Positions 56,420 to 64,000 of a stretch of 64,000 nucleotides of DNA are shown piece by piece. The stretch is from the NCBI RefSeq assembly GCF_003096635.1, contig NZ_QEKV01000001.1, forward strand, positions 195,534 through 259,533, in the 5' to 3' direction. A program made the position numbers and the translations under genes. Below the pieces are notes generated by a model. It worked only from the letters and a program-made list of their open reading frames with translations. It was not told the DNA's origin and searched no databases. Each line of letters starts with the position of its first letter. The stretch's first letter is position 1. Source of the DNA: Ezakiella coagulans (lineage in GTDB: Bacteria > Bacillota > Clostridia > Tissierellales > Peptoniphilaceae).

Positions 56420-56470
56420 GGTTGGTCGCTTCTTCCAAAGCGTCATTATTCATCCATTTTAGCGAAGAAT
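56420..56470 (+). repeat. element B, right 51 bp (island junction)
   Basis: GGTTGGTCGC... to CCATTTTAGCGAAGAAT, bases 73-123 of element B. It completes the half at 44316-44387. Confidence 0.9.
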
Positions 56471-56488
56471 TTGGGTGAAATATATAAT

Positions 56489-56529
56489 AAAAATACCTTG
56501 GGAACAATGCGTCTCCAAGGTATTTTTTT
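56489..56529. terminator. ATACCTTGGG terminator module
   Basis: AATACCTTGG...CCAAGGTATT hairpin and T run, 18 bases after element B. Its position shows it belonged to the pre-island arrangement. Confidence 0.65.
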
Positions 56530-56556
56530 GTATAGGAGTTTGTACGCTGCTGTAAC

Positions 56557-56578
56557 GGCGGGTTCTGCGAATCCCGCC
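56557..56578. repeat. GGCGGG hairpin
   Basis: GGCGGG / CCCGCC around TTCTGCGAAT, as at 43070. Confidence 0.65.
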
Positions 56579-56786
56579 GCCTATTTTTGTGTATTTGAAA
56601 TATGTATGCAAACTAACAATGTTGCTTAAATACAATATCGAAACAAAACCATAAAATCCCAACCAATTCCAAATCTAAGGGACAACATTCTCTCCATCAT
56701 TTTATTTCATTAAAGAAATTTTGTTTTTGGATAAACTCTTTAAAATTATCTTAATATATGTTAGAATATATTTCAGGAGGGTTTAT

Positions 56787-57986
56787 ATGATTAAAGTATA
56801 TTCAGAAATCGGACCACTTAAAAAGGTCATTTTAAAAAGACCGGGGAAGGAACTCCTTAATCTTGAACCGGATATGCTCGAAGAGCTTTTGTTTGATGAA
56901 ATTCCATATCTTGCACAAGCTCAAGAGGAACATGATGTTTTTGCACAAATTTTCAGAGACAACGGAACTGAAGTTTATTATCTCGAAGATTTAGCTGGTG
57001 AGGCAATAAAAGACGCTTCCGTCAAGGAAGAGTTTATAGATGAATTCATTAGAGAAGCTCATGTTGTCGATGAAAGAGAAATAAAGTTTTTAAAGGATTT
57101 ACTTGGTGAACTTGAAGGAAAAGAATTGATAGAGCGTACTATGTCCGGCATAAGAAGAGAAGAACTTCCGAAATATGAAGCTGTGACTCTCTATGATTTT
57201 CTCGCAAAGGATGATTTTTTCATCACAAAACCTATGCCGAATCTATATTTTACAAGAGACCCGTTCGCACTTATGGGATCAGGTGTTTCTTTAAATAAGA
57301 TGTGGAGCGACATAAGAAATAGAGAAACTATTTATGGTAAATATATTTTTAAATATAATAAAGCATTTAAAGATGTTCCGTTCTATTATGACAGGGAAGA
57401 AAAGTTTTCTATTGAAGGCGGCGACGAACTCGTGCTTTCAAAGGACTGTCTTGCTATCGGCATAAGCCAAAGAACTTCCGCAAAGGGACTCGAAACTTTT
57501 GCAAAGAGGGCACTTGAAATCGGTGAATTCAAAAAGGTTATGGCTTTTGTAATTCCGAAGAAGAGAGCTTTTATGCACCTCGACACTGTTTTCACAATGA
57601 TAGACAGAGATGTTTTCACAGTCCACCCTGGTATTGAAGGGCCGCTCGAAGTTTTCGAAATAACAAAGCCGGGCGAAGATTTGAAGGTAAAGAGAATTGA
57701 ACAAGATCTTAGAACGCTCCTTTCAAATGAACTTGGAACTGATGTAAAACTTATAAGATGTGCAGGGGGAAATCCTATAGATTCAAGACGTGAACAATGG
57801 TCTGACGGTTCGAACACTCTCGCAATAAAACCGGGAGAGGTTATCGTTTATGACAGAAATGATGTTACAAATGAAATATTGGACAAGGAAGGCGTCAAGC
57901 TTCATGTAATGAAATCCGGAGAACTCAGCCGTGGCCGTGGAGGCCCGAGATGCATGAGCATGCCGGTTGTAAGAGAAGATATATAG
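56787..57986 (+). CDS. arcA: arginine deiminase
   Basis: 399 residues from the ATG at 56787 behind AGGAGGG; the longer frame from 56721 would run through the -10 box TAGAAT (56762). Catalytic motifs are FTRDPFALMG, EGGDEL, HLDTVFTM and the nucleophile C389 in GGPRCMSMP. It hydrolyses arginine to citrulline and ammonia, the first step of the ATP-yielding arginine deiminase pathway. arcB, arcC and an arginine/ornithine antiporter are not adjacent, so the rest of the pathway must be elsewhere or absent. Confidence 0.95.
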   Translation: MIKVYSEIGPLKKVILKRPGKELLNLEPDMLEELLFDEIPYLAQAQEEHDVFAQIFRDNGTEVYYLEDLAGEAIKDASVKEEFIDEFIREAHVVDEREIKFLKDLLGELEGKELIERTMSGIRREELPKYEAVTLYDFLAKDDFFITKPMPNLYFTRDPFALMGSGVSLNKMWSDIRNRETIYGKYIFKYNKAFKDVPFYYDREEKFSIEGGDELVLSKDCLAIGISQRTSAKGLETFAKRALEIGEFKKVMAFVIPKKRAFMHLDTVFTMIDRDVFTVHPGIEGPLEVFEITKPGEDLKVKRIEQDLRTLLSNELGTDVKLIRCAGGNPIDSRREQWSDGSNTLAIKPGEVIVYDRNDVTNEILDKEGVKLHVMKSGELSRGRGGPRCMSMPVVREDI

Positions 57987-57994
57987 TGGATGTG

Positions 57995-58023
57995 AAGGGG
58001 ACCGGTGACACATCGGTCCCTTT
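57995..58023 (+). terminator. arcA terminator
   Basis: AAGGGGACCGGT / ATCGGTCCCTTT stem and short T-rich tail. Confidence 0.75.
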
Positions 58024-58040
58024 AATTTTAAGGAGAAAAT

Positions 58041-58490
58041 ATGGCAACAAGAAGAAATAGAGAAAAAACTTTGATGATACGTTTTTTTGTTTACATAGTA
58101 TTATTGTATTATTTGTATGTGCTTTTTAAGACATCAATATTCAATAGATTTTTTTCGAACAACCTCATGAGAGGTCTTGTTTATGTGCCTTTTTCATCGG
58201 GCATGTTCAGTTTGGAATCTATTTCCACTTCGGTCGGCATAAGAAAACTTTTGGGTCCCGTTTTGATTTTTCTTCCGATGGGATTAATTTTGCCTCTCGC
58301 ACACGACAAGACTAAAAAGTTTTGGGTCGTGCTATTAATTTCTGCTATTTTTAGTTTAGGAATTGAGATTTTGCAATATATTACAAAGACGGGTATAACG
58401 TCAATTGACGATTTTGTTTTAAACATTTTGGGGGCATCGCTCGGTTTTTTGGCATACCATTTGTTGAGGGAGGTTTTTATTTATGGTTAA
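58041..58490 (+). CDS. VanZ-like membrane protein
   Basis: 149 residues with four helices. The N-terminal TSIFNR region, the GPVLIFLPMGLILPL helix and the ITSIDDFVLNILGASLGF segment are hallmarks of the VanZ-like family. VanZ itself gives low teicoplanin resistance; relatives have unknown envelope roles. It overlaps the carboxypeptidase gene by eight bases, which supports a cell-wall function. Confidence 0.82.
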   Translation: MATRRNREKTLMIRFFVYIVLLYYLYVLFKTSIFNRFFSNNLMRGLVYVPFSSGMFSLESISTSVGIRKLLGPVLIFLPMGLILPLAHDKTKKFWVVLLISAIFSLGIEILQYITKTGITSIDDFVLNILGASLGFLAYHLLREVFIYG

Positions 58491-59679
58491 CATAAAAAAT
58501 ATAAAAAGAAATATATTAATTTATTTATTTGTATTTTTTTCGGTCGCAACTCCTTTTCAAATTGTATTAGCTGAAGGTGCAGACATTCCGGTTGTTGAGG
58601 GGCTCGAAATTCCTTACATGGTTTATGATAGAGCGGCGGGCGAGAGCATTGTAAAAAATATGGAAAATGAAAAAATTGCCATCGCATCAATCACAAAACT
58701 TATGACCGCATATTTGACATACGAGGCAATAAAAAACAATGAAATTGCAATGGACACAAAATACACATACACTCAGGAAGAACTCGATTTGTATCTTCGC
58801 GGTTCCGACGTGCCGATTGAAAGGGGAGCAACTCTCGATGTAAACGAGCTTCTACATCTTTTGCTTATTCGCTCGGCAAACAGCTCCGCACTCGCACTTT
58901 CCAAGGTGATTTCAGGAAGTGAGGCTGCATTTGTCGAAAAGATGAACCAAAAAGCTGCAGAACTCAAAATGAAAGACACGCATTTTATAAATTGCCACGG
59001 TCTTCCAATCATACAAACCGACGAGCAAAATATGTCGACGCTTGTTGATCTCAATATTCTCGTGAACAAACTTTTGGATGATTTTCCGGAAATTCTCGAG
59101 ATTACAAAATTAAAGGAATACGCAATCGAGCGATTAAATTTGAAAACAGTTTCAACAAATCCGCTTTTGGGAACGGGAAGTGTTGACGGACTTAAAACGG
59201 GAACGACGACAAAGGCGGGGAGATGCCTTATTGCAACGACAACAGAAGATATGAGCGGAATAGACGGAAAAAGACGCGTTATTTCCTATGTGTTCGGTGC
59301 GGCAAACGACAAAGAGAGGGGCATTGTGAGTCTCGGGCTTTTAAATTACGCACTTGACAACTATGTTTACAAGCGAGTTGTAACGGGAAAAGAAAGATAC
59401 AGTCTCGATCTTGACGGAATAAATTTTAAAAGTGATAAGATAGGACTTATGCCGAAAACGCAGTGTGATAAGCTTCTCAATGTGAACAGCACATACAAGC
59501 TCAGAATTGAGTATTTGGAGCCGGGAAAGGAAACAATTCCGGAGGGCGAGGTGCTCGGAAGCATAACACTCGTTGAAGATGGTAAGCCGATTGAAAAAAT
59601 AGATTTGGTTACGACCGAAGAAGTAAAGAGAAGCGGTTTCTTTAAAAGACTTTGGAAAAAAATAAAATCAAAATTTTAG
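58483..59679 (+). CDS. D-alanyl-D-alanine carboxypeptidase (peptidase S11)
   Basis: 398 residues. A signal peptide (cleavage near residue 30) precedes the penicillin-binding fold: S69-x-x-K72 (SITK), S131-A-N133 and K238-T-G240. A C-terminal beta-rich domain and a basic end (FKRLWKKIKSKF) may associate with the membrane, as in DacA/PBP5. It trims the terminal D-Ala of peptidoglycan stem peptides. GGGAGG upstream. Confidence 0.92.
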   Translation: MVNIKNIKRNILIYLFVFFSVATPFQIVLAEGADIPVVEGLEIPYMVYDRAAGESIVKNMENEKIAIASITKLMTAYLTYEAIKNNEIAMDTKYTYTQEELDLYLRGSDVPIERGATLDVNELLHLLLIRSANSSALALSKVISGSEAAFVEKMNQKAAELKMKDTHFINCHGLPIIQTDEQNMSTLVDLNILVNKLLDDFPEILEITKLKEYAIERLNLKTVSTNPLLGTGSVDGLKTGTTTKAGRCLIATTTEDMSGIDGKRRVISYVFGAANDKERGIVSLGLLNYALDNYVYKRVVTGKERYSLDLDGINFKSDKIGLMPKTQCDKLLNVNSTYKLRIEYLEPGKETIPEGEVLGSITLVEDGKPIEKIDLVTTEEVKRSGFFKRLWKKIKSKF

Positions 59680-59687
59680 AGGTGGAA

Positions 59688-60212
59688 ATGAAAGTTTTAG
59701 TTTTATATAATTCGGAAACGGGAAACACGAAAAAAGTCGCAGAGGCGATTTATGAAGAATTTAAAGGCGAAGCGAAGCTGATGGAGACGAAGTCGATAAA
59801 GGATATTTCCGAAATCGATGGATATGAATATATATTTATCGGATTTTTTGTGGACAAGGGCTATCCCGACGAACCGACAATGGAATTGTTGCCGAAATTG
59901 AAAGAGAAGAAGCTTGGACTCTTCTCGACACTCGGCGCATATCCTTATTCGATGCAGGCATTTCGAGTCTTTGCGAGAGCGGAAGAAGTGCTCGACAAGT
60001 CGAACAGAATTGAGGGCTGCTACATTTGTCAGGGGCGAGTGAGCGACGAAAGTTTAAAGAGAATTGCGGCACTTCCGCCGGACGATCCGAAGCGCTCGAA
60101 GAAGTCGACGCTTAGACGGGAAATAGGAATGAGTCATCCGGATTCGGAGGACCTTGAAAACGCGCGGAAGATTTTTAGAAATATTGTGGACAGAGATTTA
60201 AAAGGATTTTAA
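59688..60212 (+). CDS. flavodoxin-family protein
   Basis: 174 residues from the ATG at 59688 with GAGGTGG upstream. The FMN phosphate loop NSETGNT (8-14) is canonical. The later GLFSTLGAYPYS strand-loop contacts flavin in the family. A C-terminal extension (HPDSEDLENARKIFRNIVDRD) resembles stand-alone flavodoxins, including those annotated BilS; assignment to that subgroup is uncertain. It starts nine bases after the carboxypeptidase stop. Confidence 0.85.
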   Translation: MKVLVLYNSETGNTKKVAEAIYEEFKGEAKLMETKSIKDISEIDGYEYIFIGFFVDKGYPDEPTMELLPKLKEKKLGLFSTLGAYPYSMQAFRVFARAEEVLDKSNRIEGCYICQGRVSDESLKRIAALPPDDPKRSKKSTLRREIGMSHPDSEDLENARKIFRNIVDRDLKGF

Positions 60213-60238
60213 CTGCAACTTTGATTGCAGTTTTTTTT
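60211..60238 (+). terminator. terminator after the flavodoxin gene
   Basis: AACTGCAA CTTTGA TTGCAGTT followed by T; the stem begins within the stop codon. Confidence 0.88.
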
Positions 60239-60566
60239 ATTATGCAATTGATTTATCGGAGCATTTGAAATTGAAATAGTATAGTGATATAATAGAATTG
60301 ATAGGGAAATGTTATATTAGAAATACATAATTGCAAAATATTATGGAGTGGTTTTTATAAAAAAGGAGAAACAAATACCTAAATAGTTTTAGATGATTAA
60401 TAAAAGGTGTTTAAAATCTACAATGTACAGATAATCCCTACAAGGGGTTTTGAGAAATATGGCGTTAAAACGTCACAAATTGAAAAAGTATTGAATAATT
60501 AATTTATACATGTTAACATAAAATTAACGATAGTGTATTAAAATGATTACAAAATAGGAGTTATTT

Positions 60567-61154
60567 ATGAACGATAACTTAGATATTTATTATTTATCCG
60601 GATATGATATTTTAAAGAAAATGATAACAAATATGAAGTATGAAAAAAATATAAGGGTCAAAGATTTTAAATTTAAAGAATACGGAGAGGACTCTGTATT
60701 TTTAATTAATTCAGCATACATAGATTTTTTAAAAGAATTTATAAAAAGACATAATAAAAGAACGTATATATACAGCCACGGGTTTTCATATTATAGCTAT
60801 ATGAAGACAGAGACATTGGGAGCAAATTATTTTTATATAATAGATGATTATGAAGTTGTAAAAGAATTTTTAACTAAACTTGTCAAGTTAGAAGAAATAG
60901 ATATAAATAGAGATAAAAATTTTTTAAGTTTTGAAGATATGGAACTTATAAAATATTATACAATGAGCGACGGCTTTAGTGACGTTGCTGAAAAGTTTTT
61001 CTATAGTCAGAAAGGCCTTTCATCCAAGTTCTCGCGAATTTATAAAAAACTTGGAATAAGAGGATTTAATCAGTTGTATATGGCAAGTATTAAAAGAGGT
61101 TTATTTTCTAGAGATGATTTCTTGCAATATTTGTTTTATACAAGTATTTCTTAG
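60567..61154 (+). CDS. LuxR-type HTH regulator with degenerate receiver-like domain
   Basis: 195 residues. The C-terminal 65 residues align with LuxR/GerE helix-turn-helix domains: LSFEDMELIKYYTMSDGFSDVAEKF, then LSSKFSRIYKKLGIRGFNQ in the recognition-helix region. The N-terminal 125 residues have an alternating beta/alpha pattern ending in ANYFYIIDDYEVVKEFL like a receiver domain, but I see no clear phosphorylatable aspartate or sensor kinase nearby. A phosphorylation-independent regulator is likely. No gene is seen in the 60239-60566 gap. Confidence 0.65.
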   Translation: MNDNLDIYYLSGYDILKKMITNMKYEKNIRVKDFKFKEYGEDSVFLINSAYIDFLKEFIKRHNKRTYIYSHGFSYYSYMKTETLGANYFYIIDDYEVVKEFLTKLVKLEEIDINRDKNFLSFEDMELIKYYTMSDGFSDVAEKFFYSQKGLSSKFSRIYKKLGIRGFNQLYMASIKRGLFSRDDFLQYLFYTSIS

Positions 61155-61247
61155 TAGGAGGTTAATATGGTATTTATTTAATATTTGATAAGTAGGTAAA
61201 GAATGAAGAAAATAGGAAATGTAAATAAAAAATTTAAGGAGGATTAT

Positions 61248-61850
61248 ATGAAAAATAATTTAATGAAATTTGTAGCTATTGTCTTAGCTATAACTATGTG
61301 TTTGCCAATTAGCGCAAGTGCATTTGAAGAAAAGAAAGAAGACGAAGAAATGTTGATGAGAGATGAGTATATGAAATTATTTATACTCGATTTAGACGAG
61401 TTATATGAACTTCGTGATTTTACAAAAGACTACAAGAATTCATTAAGATTCGGAGATGTTGACAGCTTAGCTAAATACATTGGAAGGCGTGTGCTTGAGA
61501 AAGCAGTTAAAAGAGTTTTTGGAAAAGAGGTAGCAGCAATTATAGATGGACTTGAAGCATTGTTTGTAGTTGCCAGATTTGAAGAAATCAGTCTTTTAAG
61601 AAAGGCTACAGAATACGGGCTGGAAGCTATAGAAAGAGCGATTGATGGGTACAAAAGTACAGAAGAATGGTTAAGTAGAAGAGTTATAGAAGTTGAAGTC
61701 GAATTTAGTGTGTATACAAACTGGAATTATCGTGATGTAGAATTTATTCAAGGCGGAGGAAATATCAAAAGAGTTCATGTAAGCGGTGGTTGGATCTCAT
61801 CCGGAGCATTAAATGCACTAAAGGATAAGAAGAAGGTCAAGGATAGATAA
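61248..61850 (+). CDS. secreted protein, unknown function
   Basis: 200 residues from the ATG at 61248, chosen for AAGGAGG just upstream; the in-frame ATG at 61203 has no such site. Signal peptide with helix LMKFVAIVLAITMCLPI and cleavage near ASA. The mature part is mostly helical (residues about 60-150) with a beta-rich C-terminal 50 residues (VEVEFSVYTNWNYRDVEF). No family recognised. It follows the LuxR-like regulator and precedes two membrane pairs, but the terminator after it separates it from those. Confidence 0.7.
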   Translation: MKNNLMKFVAIVLAITMCLPISASAFEEKKEDEEMLMRDEYMKLFILDLDELYELRDFTKDYKNSLRFGDVDSLAKYIGRRVLEKAVKRVFGKEVAAIIDGLEALFVVARFEEISLLRKATEYGLEAIERAIDGYKSTEEWLSRRVIEVEVEFSVYTNWNYRDVEFIQGGGNIKRVHVSGGWISSGALNALKDKKKVKDR

Positions 61851-61863
61851 TTTAATTATATTT

Positions 61864-61909
61864 TTATTCTCTTATACACTAATTATATGTTTAGTGTATA
61901 AGAGAATAA
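61864..61909 (+). terminator. long perfect terminator hairpin
   Basis: 18-bp perfect stem (TTATTCTCTTATACACTA and its complement) around a 10-base loop, then ATTTTTAATTT. It may serve both strands. Confidence 0.8.
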
Positions 61910-62001
61910 ATTTTTAATTTAAAGTAACGCATTTTAACAATAGTAGAAATAACATATTAAAATTTATAAGATGTTATGGTATATAAAAAAGGAGAAAATG
62001 T

Positions 62002-62196
62002 ATGATATTAGTATTTGAAGACCCAGATACAATGAACAGAAGAGCATCTAGGTGGGAGATTATTATCGTTATATTTGTGTTGATTTATACCATCCATATG
62101 ATTCTTTGCCCGAAAGGGTTTGTTTTTACATATAATGAAGCAGACGGAATATATTATGTGGAAACGGAAAATTTGAGATTGGATGATAGGAGATAG
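62002..62196 (+). CDS. small single-helix membrane protein, pair 2 first gene
   Basis: 64 residues, AAGGAG upstream. One helix (IIIVIFVLIYTIHMIL) and a short acidic external tail. It stops four bases before the next start. Same size, position and topology as the first genes of the pairs at 43521 and 62737, though sequence similarity is weak. Confidence 0.65.
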   Translation: MILVFEDPDTMNRRASRWEIIIVIFVLIYTIHMILCPKGFVFTYNEADGIYYVETENLRLDDRR

Positions 62197-62200
62197 AGCT

Positions 62201-62674
62201 ATGAATAAAGATATAATAGCTGCCGATATTAGATTATTATGTATTGGTTTTCTATACGCTTTCATTTTGTTTTTAATAACAAATTTCCACACGACTTTCA
62301 GGTCGAGAGTTGCGATTGCGGATGTGGAAACGGAAACGATAGAACTTAGCGAAAAAGAAATTGCAGATTTAAAAACTTTGACATACTATTACGACGCGAC
62401 TTTGTCAAAGCCTACAAGCAAAGAGAGAGAAAAAAAGGATTGGATCGCTCCGGCAAACGATGCGCTTTTCAGCTCGGTTTTTACGGATATGGACACATTC
62501 TTTGAACTCAGAAAAAAATATATATTAAACAAGAAAAATCTTTCAAGGATAAATAATATAATAAAAAAAGCGATTGAAAACTACGATGGAAAGACTATGT
62601 CGACTATCAGTTTCGAATATAAGGGATACAAGTTTAAGTTTCCGATAAGTGTTGAGAGAAGTGTTTCAAGATAA
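62201..62674 (+). CDS. membrane-anchored protein, pair 2 second gene
   Basis: 157 residues from the ATG at 62201 (AGGAG inside the end of the previous gene). One helix (about 13-31), then an external domain with WIAPANDALFSSVF, LRKKYILNKKNL and ISFEYKGYKFKFPI, clearly paralogous to the proteins at 43696 and 62955. Unknown family. Confidence 0.75.
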   Translation: MNKDIIAADIRLLCIGFLYAFILFLITNFHTTFRSRVAIADVETETIELSEKEIADLKTLTYYYDATLSKPTSKEREKKDWIAPANDALFSSVFTDMDTFFELRKKYILNKKNLSRINNIIKKAIENYDGKTMSTISFEYKGYKFKFPISVERSVSR

Positions 62675-62736
62675 TGTGTAGTAAATTTAAGAAATCAATT
62701 GAATTCGTGATTGAAATTATTTTATGAGGAAGTTAA

Positions 62737-62955
62737 ATGGAGAGTAACAGTTTTGAAAAATTAAAAATGAGGAATGAATGGCTTTTTAGGGATGCGAAAA
62801 AAGGATTAAATATTATATATATTCTATTGTCGCTTTTTTATCTAGCAAAACTTGTTTATTTTCTTTGGCAGCCGCTAAGGTTCAGTTACAAAAGTTATTT
62901 GAACTACCCGTTCTATGAAGTTGAAGTTTATAGGGATCCAACGAGGCATTTTTAA
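62737..62955 (+). CDS. small single-helix membrane protein, pair 3 first gene
   Basis: 72 residues, GAGGA upstream. One helix (LNIIYILLSLFYLAKLVYFL), then a tyrosine-rich external tail. Its stop codon shares one base with the next start (TAATG). Confidence 0.68.
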   Translation: MESNSFEKLKMRNEWLFRDAKKGLNIIYILLSLFYLAKLVYFLWQPLRFSYKSYLNYPFYEVEVYRDPTRHF

Positions 62956-63422
62956 TGATAAGAAAATTTTTAAAAGATATTATACCGAAAAGTTTTTATG
63001 CTTATCTTTTGATACTCTTTTTCTTTCTTTATGTTACAAATGCACCGGAAACTTTAAACGCGAGCCTTTATTTTAGAGATGTGGAGATGACGGGCGATGA
63101 GTATCGCGATTTGCTTCATGTGATTCTTTACTACAAAGAGATTTGTAAAAATGAATTAAGTGAAGAAAATATTGAAAAAAAGTGGATTGGTCCTAAGAAC
63201 ACAGAGCTTTTCAGCAACGCATTCACGGACAAAGATGTATTTTTGGAACTTCGAAAGAAAAACATATTGAACCGAAAAAATCTACAAGAAATGACGGAAA
63301 TGATGGAAAAAGCGTGGTCACGTTATGACGGTGAAAAAATGTGTACAATAAGTTTTAATTACGATGGTTACGAGTTCAAGTTTCCATATTACCCTGATGA
63401 CAAAATTAGATATTTGAAATAA
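62955..63422 (+). CDS. membrane-anchored protein, pair 3 second gene
   Basis: 155 residues. One helix (about 14-30) and the shared external domain: WIGPKNTELFSNAF, LRKKNILNRKNLQ and ISFNYDGYEFKFPY. It is closest to the pair 2 protein, so pairs 2 and 3 look like a local duplication and pair 1 (43696) a distant copy. Confidence 0.75.
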   Translation: MIRKFLKDIIPKSFYAYLLILFFFLYVTNAPETLNASLYFRDVEMTGDEYRDLLHVILYYKEICKNELSEENIEKKWIGPKNTELFSNAFTDKDVFLELRKKNILNRKNLQEMTEMMEKAWSRYDGEKMCTISFNYDGYEFKFPYYPDDKIRYLK

Positions 63423-63453
63423 ATCTGTTGGAAAATCTCCGACAGATTTTTTG
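63421..63453 (+). terminator. terminator after pair 3
   Basis: AAATCTGTTGG / CCGACAGATTT stem (one G-T pair), AAAATCT loop, T run. Confidence 0.85.
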
Positions 63454-63627
63454 TTGTAAACATTTACAGCTTTAGTCATAACAAAACTATACATTATCGG
63501 GTATATTTAGTATATAAAGAGAATGTTTTTATTAAATTGGGTTTTATTTGTATAAATTTTACATAGTTTTAATATTTGAAGTTTATAATTTTATTGGATA
63601 TAAAATGTAATTTATATGAGGTGGAAT

Positions 63628-64000
63628 ATGAGAAAAATCGCAATCATAGATATCGGTTCAAACACAATAAGGATGTCGCTTTTCAATGTGGAGGGCGAAG
63701 AATTTTACGAGCTTTTAAACAAAAAGACCACGGCAGGGCTTGCAAGTTATGTCAAAAAGGGTTTTCTTTCGAGAGACGGGATTGAAAAGCTTCTTAGAAT
63801 TTTAAACGGTTTAATAAAGACGGCAAAGGTTTTGGGTTTTGAAGAGATAAAAATCTTTGCAACCGCATCTCTTAGAAATATTTTAAATATTGAAGAAGTG
63901 AAGGAAATTTTAAAGAGAGAGATTGACGAGCCGGTTGAGATTGTTTCGGGAGTTGACGAAGCCTATTTCGGTTATTTGGGAGTCAAGGAAAAGTACGATG
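63628..64000 (+). CDS. Ppx/GppA exopolyphosphatase family protein (5' part)
   Basis: 124 codons are visible and the frame runs off the window. ATG at 63628 with GAGGTGG upstream. The first phosphate-binding loop IDIGSNTIRMS of the actin-like (ASKHA) fold is at residues 7-17, and FATASLRN and EIVSGVDEAYFGYLGV are typical family motifs. Members split polyphosphate or pppGpp; which one applies here cannot be told from this part. Confidence 0.88.
   Translation, partial: MRKIAIIDIGSNTIRMSLFNVEGEEFYELLNKKTTAGLASYVKKGFLSRDGIEKLLRILNGLIKTAKVLGFEEIKIFATASLRNILNIEEVKEILKREIDEPVEIVSGVDEAYFGYLGVKEKYD

Noticed and set aside
44316-56470. Composite transposon flanked by complete repeat copies
   Set aside because: The flanks are two halves of one repeat, not two copies, and no transposase is present.
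61167-61181. Four-codon frame (MVFI) with a good AGGAGG site
   Set aside because: It could be a leader peptide, but so short a frame cannot be supported, and no attenuator pairing was found after it.
1-64000. tRNA or rRNA genes
   Set aside because: No cloverleaf-like or rRNA-like stretch was recognised by eye in any intergenic region; a tRNAscan run would be decisive.

Overview
The window is low-GC Gram-positive DNA. The likely source is an anaerobic Firmicute of the Tissierellia/Peptoniphilaceae type (Peptoniphilus, Anaerococcus, Ezakiella and relatives); this is inferred from gene content, not from a search. Supporting signs are AT-rich codon use, strong AGGAGG ribosome sites, an SLH/CnaB surface protein, a zinc-type S14, a KOW protein before infA, tandem PepC-like peptidases, arginine deiminase, and no outer-membrane genes.

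Layout. 1-2019 is the end of a large surface protein, followed by a multi-pass membrane protein. 3.7-9.7 kb is accessory DNA: a PD-(D/E)XK nuclease-like gene and a three-gene XRE / ImmA-IrrE / PIN cassette, set in dense palindromic repeats. 9.7-23.4 kb is the S10-spc-alpha ribosomal supercluster from rpsJ to rplQ, with secY, adk, infA and rpoA; map and rpsD are missing from their usual places. 24-30.6 kb holds a membrane protein, a lipoprotein, two PepC-like peptidases and an MFS transporter. 31-34.6 kb encodes a two-gene ABC exporter. 35.6-40.4 kb (minus strand) is a five-gene peptide/nickel-type ABC importer behind a shortened cobalamin-riboswitch-like leader with its own promoter and terminator. 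An iron-type alcohol dehydrogenase and a small membrane gene pair follow.

44388-56419 is a 12,032-bp island inserted, to within one base, inside one copy of a 123-bp repeat whose halves lie at 44316-44387 and 56420-56470. It carries an abiE locus whose toxin gene is split by an AraC-type regulator gene, a MobC gene with iteron-like repeats and a candidate oriT hairpin, and an AraC regulator with an ECF transporter, paired ABC transporters and a MATE pump. None of the chromosomal repeat families occurs inside it.

56.8-64 kb is chromosomal again: arcA, a VanZ-like gene, a DD-carboxypeptidase, a flavodoxin, a LuxR-like regulator, a secreted protein, two more copies of the small membrane gene pair, and the start of a Ppx/GppA gene.

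The most unusual property is the gaps between genes. They are packed with families of structured repeats: inverted-repeat cassettes of 122-123 bp placed directly after stop codons (two genes take their stop codon from the repeat), hairpins whose stems vary in a compensatory way, and a shared terminator module. These behave like REP/MITE-type elements and also served as the landing site of the island.
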